DNA of 10,716 bases from Euperipatoides rowelli (Eukaryota; Onychophora; Udeonychophora; Euonychophora; Peripatopsidae), in assembly GCA_003024985.2 (NCBI GenBank), contig PXIH01S0045033.1, one strand, 5' to 3'. The notes beneath the pieces were generated by a model, which ran no database searches, had not been told where the DNA came from, and saw only the letters and a program-made list of their open reading frames with translations. The stretch's first letter is position 1; every line of letters starts with the position of its first letter. Positions 1 to 8,900 of this stretch are shown here, in pieces. Made by a program: the position numbers and the translations under genes.

Positions 1-425
1 TTTTTTTATAAGCAATTCATAGATCCAAATTACAAAAAAATCCAACAAAGAGATTTTATTTAATTAATATGTTTCGAAAAGTCACAAAAAAAAAATCACA
101 AATTTCTTATACTAACCTTTATAGTGGCTTTTCTTTTTGGCACATATTTTTTTTTGTTTGGATTTTTAAAATCTGCATGAAATTTTGATTTTAAAAATGT
201 ATAAGTTTATTCTTATATGATTTATAATAATTTTAGTAGGCCACCTTAAAGGGTATATGCAACCAAAAAACAACTTTAGTTAATATGAAAGAATGTACTT
301 TAAATAATTATAAAATTTCATTAAAAATGATAACAGNTGTGGAGTGGAAAGGGTTAAACTTATAAATTTTGTAATATAGCCAGATTGTTTAAATATTGTA
401 GCCAAAGACAGTTTGCAAAAAAATT

Positions 426-449
426 ATATACTGTATGTATACAGTATAT
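426..449. repeat. Perfect 11-bp inverted repeat
   Basis: ATATACTGTAT (426-436) and ATACAGTATAT (439-449) are exact reverse complements separated by 2 nt. Each arm carries the heptamer TACTGTA/TACAGTA that recurs throughout the window. No function is visible. Confidence 0.8.
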
Positions 450-1330
450 TATACTGTTTTTGGAAGATTAGCTAAATGTTGGAAATTATTGGTCTAAATT
501 CAAATTATATATTTTGTAATATTAACTTTTATTTCAGAATATAAAGGTACTGGTAGTCTAAATTTACGTTCAAAAGTAATTAGCCTGTTAATATGCAAAA
601 AGAATCACTGAAAATGTTTGCATGGCCTAGCAGATAGAATAAAAAAAATTGAAAAATAGATGTTTAATGCTATTGAATAGACATTTTACCATAAGTTAGC
701 AAACTTATTACCATTTAGATCTTTTACTATAATCCAGAATAGGCCTTTGAAAACATATTTTAAAACATTCATAACTAGGTGCTAACCAGTTATGGCTGTG
801 GGAGCTGCATCCTACCGGATCTGGTTTAATGCCGCTACATTGGCATGGCAATCTTTAAACTTAAATTTAGACCTTACTATTAGTCTTTAATTAATTTCTT
901 TCCTTGGCCAGCTCAAATAATATACAGTAATTCTGCCTTTCCAACAGATCTTTGGTTGATTAACATTTCAACAAAAACAATTTCTATGGCTGGGAAGCTA
1001 TCTTTGCATTATATGTAATTTCCCAAGCTGAATTCAAACCCCATTTTTTACAAACAAACTTATGAATAAAAATTTCATTTATTTAGCCCAACTTAAATTT
1101 TCTTATTATTCTTATAACTATATTTCCATCATATTTCTTATTCTTTTTTTTAAAAAAAAATTCAAGTATCAGAAATAATTCAAATCATCTAGAAAACTAA
1201 CTTTTGTATTCCAAGGAATTAAATACAATAATTAAATAATTGGAAAGCTATACTGAGTTATACGTTGACAAACTTACAGTACGTCATAAATCCCAATACA
1301 AATATTCTTAAACTCCAGAACAAGACTGCT

Positions 1331-1342
1331 GGGCCATGGCCC
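1331..1342. repeat. Perfect 12-bp GC-rich palindrome
   Basis: GGGCCATGGCCC equals its own reverse complement. It sits in a GC-richer stretch (about 1320-1400) that also contains CGACGC and two CCTAA units, contrasting with the AT-rich surroundings. This may be a relic of an inserted element. Confidence 0.7.
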
Positions 1343-1588
1343 GTGTTGTTGTTTGATGTGACTGCTCGACGCTATTTATTAAACAAGCCTAACCTAACCT
1401 TATGGAAAAACTAGATTGCAAATTCTTAACTTAATTTGTGATCTGATCCTCAAATTAACTCCAGATCAAGACAGAAAATTGTTGTAACAGCTCTTGATCC
1501 CTACTGTATGCGCTCTATGGTTAAGGTGTTTATAGCCTACTAGCCAAAAAGCCCATTGTAATATTGAAATACAACAGGCCTTATTTAC

Positions 1589-1662
1589 CGCCCGCCCCCT
1601 CGACTCTTTACCTCATAACCCTCTCCCCAATAACCCCTTCTCCCCCCTCACCTCCTCTGCCA
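1589..1662 (-). other. C-rich tract with G-quadruplex/i-motif pattern
   Basis: Seventy-odd bases are almost devoid of G on the + strand. At 1619-1647 four C runs (CCC, CCCC, CCCC, CCCCCC) are separated by 3, 5 and 4 nt, so the minus strand fits the usual G3+ N1-7 quadruplex pattern. If this is intron of the + strand gene, the G-rich strand is the template strand, so the RNA would carry the C-rich version. Confidence 0.65.
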
Positions 1663-1739
1663 ATTTATTGTTTTAAAAACGAAAAATTGCTATTTCCCGA
1701 ACGATTTTAAATATAAATCTCTTAATGTTTCAAATTATT

Positions 1740-1757
1740 AAAAAAAAAAAAAAAAAA
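1740..1757. repeat. Poly(A) tract, 18 nt
   Basis: An uninterrupted A run. A second, of 21 nt, lies at 2039-2059. Others of 15 to 17 nt are at 3401-3417 and 3943-3957, and T runs of 16 to 18 nt at 6838-6853, 7556-7571 and 9222-9239. No retroposon body could be recognised attached to them. Confidence 0.85.
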
Positions 1758-1911
1758 TTTGGTTTTCTTTTCTGTATTACAGAAGGCTATACAGTAGCCT
1801 ATCTTATTGTTTAATAAGAAAAAAATCAGCTAGTTCTAATAATAATGCGAGTTTTCACATGCTTAAACAACTCACGTTTAGATTGAATTTTTTTCTGATT
1901 TACAATAATCT

Positions 1912-1931
1912 CATGCATGCGCATATGTATA
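1912..1931. repeat. Alternating purine-pyrimidine stretch, 20 nt
   Basis: From CATGCATGCGCATATG onward, purine and pyrimidine alternate without a break for 20 nt. The pattern is prone to Z-form or cruciform DNA. No other support for function. Confidence 0.6.
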
Positions 1932-2883
1932 AACGGTGAGTGTTTCATTGCTGAATTCTATAATAGGATGGTACTTGTGTCATAAATTTTTATCGTCGGG
2001 CAATTTTTTATTTGCATTTAACTCCAACCAAAAAATACAAAAAAAAAAAAAAAAAAAAATTGAATGATCCGTTGTTATTATTGCTAAGGGATATTTTATT
2101 TTTACCGTATTGTACTGTATTTCTAATGTGGTCTGCTAGAGCAACTTTCCGAGGTCTTGTACACTAGGACATAATTCCGCTAGTAGTTATGGGAAATTAA
2201 AACCAACTGTGCAATCCTGTCATCAGCAATCACCTTGGATTATTTGAAAATGGCTTAATAAAGTGACTATCTTAATTATTTGATCGAATATGAAGAAATT
2301 ATGAATTAAACATGACTTCTAAGGCAAAAATAAAACAATTTAGTTTTTCTTAAAATTAGCACTCATAATAAACTTTAATAGTTACACTATGATATTACAT
2401 AGTTGTCAGAGCTATCTGATTTTGAAATATGGTACTAGATTAAATTTAAAACAATGAAAAATGTTTATATTTATTTTTAAATTTCAAATGACCTTAAAAT
2501 AAAAAAAAATTGTAATTGTAAATTATAATATTAATTTCTTTGGACTGTATCAATGAATTTTATATCAGTTTATAGAAATACAGTATATTTGCCTCTTTCT
2601 TCAGTCAAATTATACATTATAATGTACTGTATAGCTCTTTTTTTCAGTTCAAACTATTATGAAATCCTTTTAAAATTTCCTAAAAACATTTTCATTATTT
2701 TTATAAACTTATAAAAGTAATAAGATATTTTTTTCTCTAATTTCTAATAATCATCAATATTAAAAAAGCGAGAACGTTTTCATTTAGTCAAGTTTTTTCT
2801 TATATTTGACACATATGTAATTTGTAGAATTTAGTTACTTGTAATATACTGTATGTTTAAAAAATAGTTTATTTTCATTACAG

Positions 2884-2933
2884 GTACTAGTATTGAATTT
2901 CAAGCCCACAATGATGCGATCATAGAAATGCAG
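2884..2933 (+). CDS. ZNF106: Exon 1 of window: start of WD40 propeller
   Basis: This is a 50-nt exon. It begins after the acceptor TTTTCATTACAG (AG at 2882-2883) and ends before GT at 2934. The first two bases complete a codon split by a phase-1 intron; 16 codons follow (TSIEFQAHNDAIIEMQ), ending in phase 0. The AHNDAI stretch is the A-H variant of the GH turn that opens a WD40 blade, matching the first propeller blade of ZNF106. The donor context GTATTT is weaker than the others in the gene. The exon is accepted because it joins in frame with the next exon to give a continuous blade (EMQ followed by IFENRLYTAS). The preceding exon is not recognisable in the 2883 bases upstream and probably lies outside the window. 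Confidence 0.72.
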
Positions 2934-5900
2934 GTATTTAAATATAATTTTCATTAGCCTATGCAACCCTACCTCATTTTTGTTTTTGATTTCTCCATGT
3001 GAAAAGGTCAAAGAAGTTTTGGATACAATGTTTTTTTTTTCTGTCTTATATAATATTTATTTTAGCCATATTGCATATCACTAAATGAATAATTAAACTT
3101 GCAGAATTCTAGAAAAGTTTTAATTTTTTCTCTCAATTTTTAGTTAAAAAAACAACAGATATGCAATCCCTAACATGTGAAATAACCATCACTGTATCTA
3201 TTGTATGTACATTATGTACAGTACATATGGTATATGTGAGTTTATAGGTGTACTAATAATTACCTTTTCTTGTCGGTGTTCTCACATTTTGTCCTGGCAT
3301 AAAAACATCATATACATACATAAAACAAGTTATAATTGCACCTGCTTAAATAAAATAAAGGTACAATGTAACTTGATACAAAGTCTCAGATTTTTTATGC
3401 AAAAAAAAAAAAAAAAATTATGAGGATATTTGGTAATGCTGTATGAATAAATCCAACAACAGTAAAATTAAAGACCTATGATGCAATTCCACTAATGATT
3501 GCAGGTGCTAGTAAAGTTGAAGTAATCATTCCAAATAATAATAAAGATTTTTACCATTATACTGTATATTACACAAGATGATACATCCTTATTGGTAGAT
3601 GACAAATTGATGAAGCTAAACTGGAAAGGATGTAATCAAAGCTTTAGAATTAGAACAACAAGCAGAAATTTGGGATAAAAATAAATTACAATAATTATAA
3701 AAATATAGTTCTATTTGTGATGGTGCCTATAGCAAAATTTAACTTAAAAATACTGCAAATCATTATACTGGGAAGTTAAAGTAGTAATACTAGTATGTAC
3801 ATTTCGTACAACTATCCTGTATTGTACGTGATTTCCTGTATTTGAAGGTTTAAATAAATTATCCTGTATGGGCCTTGTACTGGACACTAAAAATCCCATA
3901 TTCAGTCCTTATCAACAAATTTATTCTCTATCATTCGTTTGTAAAAAAAAAAAAAAATATCAATATTACTAAACAATGCACTGAAATTTGAAAAGTTGTG
4001 ACAACAATGAATGATATTTTATTTAAACTAAGCGGTAGTTGCTGGAGCTCCAACCAATGACATTTTATGCTTGCTCACTGGGCATAGAGAACAGGGAGGA
4101 AAGTTGAAAAGCATTCCATACAAAGTCTATTTCCCACGTACATACATACATACTTCAACATTAGTAGTTGTTGTACTTGTACGAGTATGTTGATCAATCA
4201 AAGAAGTAAAAATGTTTGATTAAAATTGTTATAAATGACAAGAAACTTGTATAAAGCAATAGGTAAATATGATATACCTATTGCTTTTAAATGTTTAAAC
4301 CAGAATTTCCCAATTAAATTTGGCCACGGAACCCTTTCATACTTGTTAAAAACATTGGGAACCCCAACCTTAAGCTTCGGGTGAAATATGGCTCCACTAA
4401 TATTTGTTGAAGTTCGAATGAACTGCCCCATAATATCTTCTCTGTGCTGTTTTATTTTTTTTTCTGTTACACATTGCTGTACTTACAATCCATTAATGTT
4501 TAAATTGTTATTTTTTAATTGTTTTTTTCTTTAATTTAAATGTTATTAAGATAGAACTTTATTGTGGAACCCTAATGTTCATCTGGAACCCCAGGGTTCC
4601 ACAGAACCTTATTTAGGAAACACTGATTTAAACAATAGGGGTATGTCTTTTCTCAGCAAAATAATCAATCGGGATTCGGGGTCAAATCTCGAGTTAGTCC
4701 CTTATTGGGGTTTTTGAAAAAATGTGAAAACTTAAAGTATTGAAATAAATAAATGGGCAAACAGATTATTACACAAGCACCATATTATCAGCTTTTTATT
4801 TGGATACTAATACTTTATTTTAGATTTAATAATTAAACTTTGAATGTACAGTTCACACTTATTAGTTAAAGAAAATATTAGATATTTAATCGGCATTAAT
4901 CTCTTGCCCTGTTAATTAATTTTTTTATTATTATTATTGCAATGTTTGCTTTGTTTAATATAAAAATGTGTTGCTTTTAAAGTAAAACTTAATTATTTAA
5001 ACTTTTCAGATTTTTGAAAACCGGTTATATACAGCATCAAATGATTTAACTGCACGGTGCTATGACTTGTTGGTAAGTGTTAATTAGAGTTTAATTAGAA
5101 ATTTGAATTGATCTGTGCCTTATGTGGGCTGTATTGCTTGGAAAAAAACTGTCTAAATCTATTTGTCATAAGCAGATGATCTTTCCCTTTGTTTTTGTAA
5201 AAAAAAGAAAAAGAAACTAATGAGTAAGACTGAAGTCACTGCTTAAATTCGTACCAGGAAATACAATGGGAATTTAATTTTAATCTGAGTGGCCATTACT
5301 GTATATGGTAATTCGCTGAGAGATATTTCCTCTTTCTCCATATTCTGAAAATGCACTTAAGCTAAAAGACACTAAATGGTAAAGACAAAACAGAGTCCAG
5401 CATCCTAACAATTGCCCCTTGCTTCCCTAAATGAGGATATGACATTGATTCTAATGAAGACATCAATGTTAATTCTTCGTTTGCTGCTTCTTAAATAACT
5501 TTTTTTTTCTCGTTCTCTTTTCTTTCTGTACCGTATTTCTAAAAACTGCACAAAAGAAAAAAAACGATGTTTGAATTGATTCAAAAATTGGTTTAGAGAA
5601 ATTATTTTATTTGAACTTCTATACTTTGTAACAAATATGTTAATGAGTACAAATGTCATTTTAAAATGAGATGTGATTTATGGTCAAATAAATTATTTTC
5701 TTCAAATTTTATTCTTGTCAAACATTTATTTAGATCAGGGTGTCTAACTTATATTTCATGGGCCACATTCTTCGACATTCTAAGTATCAAATTAAAAAAA
5801 AATTAATCGTCTTTATTAAAAAAAAGGGTGTTGTCTTCAACTTCTCAAAATAATTAACCCTTTCTATCTTGATAACGATTTTAAAACTCGTCGATATAAT

Positions 5901-8900
5901 TTCTATCCGGATTCAATTATAAAAATGAACATTTTATAAAATTATCCCTGTCCCCTCCATTATAAAATTAACATTTTCTTTCAGATTTTTCAAACCCCTA
6001 GTTACTAAATCAGCCCATAGAAGTTGACTAGCACTGAAATAGATCTTTTGATTGATGAAAAGTTTAATTTTTTGTGATTAAGTAATTAACTTAGGACACT
6101 TCAAGATTTTACAAGTTTAAATGAGACAGACCTTGGGGTGGGGGGAGAGTATTGGCATTTATCCTTTTGGGGGAATGGAAACATTCTAGATGCTTCATTA
6201 ACTTTATTCACTACTTTGCAAAAATGACATACTGTACATTGTGGTTCTTCTAATTATCATAAATTTATTAAATTTTAGATTTTAATAATGCAATCGTAAA
6301 TAAAATAACCGATATTCAATAATCTCATAGACCTGTTTATTAGGAAATTGTATTTTAACTTGCTGTTTGTCCATTTGAATTTGATCAAATTTTATGCAGA
6401 TTACCTTAATTATTAAACTTTTTGTTGTATAAAAAATGATAAAAGATATAGCTAATGAAGGAAAGATGAAAGAGGCTTTATTAATGTTAAGTATATACTG
6501 TAAGTCTAATAGAAATTTCAAAAATGATTTAACACACATTTGATATACTGCACAATTCATAGATTTTTTTTTGAGGAATTTAACCCAATTGCTCCAGAGC
6601 GTGTAATTGAACGTCAATAATAATTTATATTGTAATACAGCCATCGGAGAGTGATCAAATCTATTGCAGACATCATCTTTTCTTTCACATATACATTGGC
6701 AACATTTTCTCACCTAATATAAGATTTTGTCACCAAGTGTCAGCATATAATCAGTCACCGTTCTCGTCCAACTAAGATATTTTTTTTTTGCTTCCAATTG
6801 AAAATTTCTTAGAACCGCAAAACACCAAACCATTTGATTTTTTTTTTTTTTTTGGCGAGTTTCTCAGATTTTTTTGCTTTGCGGAATTATTTTTTTACAA
6901 TAATTCTGGTTAAGAATTATTTGAAAATCGTTCTTTTAATAGGTGAATAATTAAATCGACTTAAAAAAAAAACATTCTAGTACAGTAATCTATAACCCTA
7001 ATTGGAATATGATTGTGTTCCAAAACCTGTAACAGCGCCATCTACGCTTGTTGTGGGAACTATTTTTAGAAACTTTAAGTGGTGTTTTTTCTTACATCAA
7101 TATAAAAATGTTTGATGCCCGTGTAACGGGCTTAAACAAAAAAAATGTTTGATGCCCGTGTAACGGGCTTAAACGCTAGTTCATTTACTAACATGAAATG
7201 TCTGATCTAAATTTTTAGCGTATTGTTTTAGATTTAATTATATAAAATTGATTACTAAAAATTACTTTTCTTTATCAATAATGTGCTCCTTAGAATTTTT
7301 TTTTTGTGTGTGTGTGTATGTGTTCATTTTTAATCCAGTATTAATTGTTTTTGATAAAAACTAAATAATTTGGTGTAGAAATCAGGTTTTTAATAAAACC
7401 TTTATCATAATTGCATGCTTAGTTGCAATTATTAAATGATTGGCATTGGAAAATGACCAAATCATGTCAACCTGTTTTTTATCCACTTTGACAATATCCA
7501 AAGCTAATAACATAATAAGCATTCTCTCTTTTCTTCTTTCTTAGATCATTTCTTCTTTTTTTTTTTTTTTTGCAAAGTTTTCAAAGAAAGATAAAAAAGA
7601 ACCTTAACAGATTAATCATATCTGTAAATCATGACAATCATGTGATTGTTTTTAAATGGCAAGTTTTTATTGATTGCTTTGTCTTAAATTATTTGTTTAC
7701 TCACTGTTGGATACAAAGTGATTTTTAAATTTCATATTTGCTTTGTGTGCTCTGATCCTCTGAACAGTTTAAAATACATCAAGGAATAGTGAATATGAAC
7801 ATTAAAAAAAAAAATATCTTTAGGCTTAACGGTAATTTGGGCGATAGATCATATTGGGCATATTCTTTGCGTCTGGAGTTTTGTCAGGAGATTTTAGAGA
7901 ATGCAGTCGGAGATTTCAGAAAATGAGGGTTAGGGTTAATAAAATATGTACGCTAAAAATATTGATGCTAACTAACTATAGGCTAATTAGTTTTGGCCAA
8001 GAAATGAAACAAAAAAAAAAAAAAATATCGCAAAATCTCCACCATTCTCCAAAACTTCCGACTCCAAGAATTTACCAAAATCTACCTTGACAAATTCTTT
8101 TGAAATCGACCTACAGTTATCTGCTACATTATATAGTATTGGTCACAAAAGCTGATTTGATTAGTAAAAGGAAGAAAAAAAATTCACTAAATGGCTATTA
8201 GGCCTACTCAGTTTAAGAAACCAAACTTTTGTTTTCATTTCTTTTTTTCTTCTGATTAGTTTTAAATTCTTATGTTTGGATTAAAATAACTGCTATAATG
8301 TTTATTTGAATATCCACTTTCTTTCCTTGAAAATCTTGACTTTTTATATTATTAGACACTAGAACTGATGAAAGAATACAAAGGGCATGTAAAAAGTGTT
8401 GTCTGTATATTGGTGGTTCAGATGGAAAATGGTAATAAAGTCATCACAGGTTCTCTTGATCAGACTATCCGTTTCTTTAATGCCAAAGTAAGATTATTGT
8501 TTGTTTTTTAATTGATATATTTTGAGATGTTATTAAATTTTTGAACTGAAAGTAAAATGCTCATAACTGATTTTTTTTTTTTATCCTTAGTCCGGGCATC
8601 TAATTGAACAACTTAAATTCAACTCTGCTATCTCATGTTTACATCATAACTGGGGCAAGTTATTTGTTGGTTTAACAGATGGCAATATTGCAATTCTGAG
8701 TTTACAGGTAAAATTAATACTTATTTTAAAAAAATATATTTATTATTTTATAAATGAGAATTAGGGTTAATAAAATATGTGCACTAAAATAAAATATTTT
8801 CTTCGATGTATTGTAATTATGATTTTTATTTTATTTTTATATCAAGTCTCATAGAATTATAAAAACCTTGGAATGTCCTGAGAAAAGAGTGACTTGTCTG

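Larger units (their letters stand above)
1..2883 (+). other. Upstream intron or flanking DNA, no gene seen
   Basis: No convincing exon was found in any frame on either strand. If the phase-1 acceptor at 2882-2883 is real, the stretch upstream of it is intron, at least back to an unseen donor. It contains AT-rich unique-looking DNA, A runs of 18 (1740-1757) and 21 (2039-2059), a C-rich tract at 1589-1662, palindromes at 426-449 and 1331-1342, two CCTAA units at about 1388-1397, a 20-nt alternating purine-pyrimidine stretch at 1912-1931, and an N at 337. A GC-richer patch at about 795-850 holds a short ATGCC/GGCAT stem but resembles no family I recognise. Confidence 0.6.
2934..5009 (+). other. 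Intron 1, about 2.1 kb
   Basis: A GT-AG intron (GTATTT ... TTTTCAG) in phase 0. It contains a near-palindrome TATGTAC-A-GTACATA at 3213-3227, poly(A) tracts at 3401-3417 and 3943-3957, a short (TACA)n run at 4138-4153, the 10-bp palindrome TGGAGCTCCA at 4043-4052, a 13-bp stem-loop at 4253-4287 and a hAT-type MITE at 4301-4625. No additional exon is expected, because the flanking exons join directly within one WD40 blade. Confidence 0.75.
5073..8355 (+). other. Intron 2, about 3.3 kb
   Basis: A phase-0 GT-AG intron (GTAAGT ... TATTATTAG), the largest complete one here. It holds a hAT-like end at 5736, a local duplication at 5916-5977, a T16 tract at 6838-6853, Helitron-type termini at 7104-7179, a short GT microsatellite at 7306-7322, a T16 tract at 7556-7571, and a repeat complex at 7875-8060. 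The flanking exons join as a continuous blade (CYDLL then TLELM), so no coding exon is expected inside. Open frames at 5405-5659 (-), 6282-6713 (-) and 7854-8090 (+) have no recognisable similarity. Confidence 0.75.

Noticed and set aside
538-550. Possible upstream micro-exon after TTTATTTCAG
   Set aside because: Only a few bases before a GT, with no coding content that could be tied to the gene.
829-850. ATGCC/GGCAT stem in a GC-richer patch
   Set aside because: A five-bp stem is too short to mean anything without a recognisable surrounding element.
1803-1834. Second Helitron-like 3' end (hairpin CTTATT/AATAAG, then CTAG-T)
   Set aside because: The spacing fits, but the stem is AT-rich and weak, common by chance here, and no repeated unit supports it.
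3205-3423. 72-codon open frame on the + strand
   Set aside because: It lies inside intron 1, ends in a poly(A)-encoded lysine run, and shows no recognisable motif.
4198-4431. 77-codon open frame on the minus strand
   Set aside because: It spans the stem-loop and the left part of the hAT-type MITE; the open frame is a by-product of repeat sequence.
4665-4700. tRNA or SINE B-box-like GGGTCAAATCTC
   Set aside because: Two mismatches to the B-box consensus, no A box at a suitable distance and no cloverleaf.
5405-5659. 84-codon open frame on the minus strand
   Set aside because: Low-complexity K/R/S-rich translation of an AT-rich intron, with no family resemblance.
7768-7800. Possible acceptor CTCTGAACAG in intron 2
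   Set aside because: No open WD40-like frame follows, and exons 2 and 3 already join as one continuous blade.
7926-7941. Telomere-like GGGTTAGGGTTA
   Set aside because: Fewer than three units, and it is part of a 38-bp interspersed repeat rather than an array.
7854-8090. 78-codon open frame on the + strand
   Set aside because: It crosses a direct/inverted repeat complex and an A tract, with no ATG-led coding signature and no homology I can recall.
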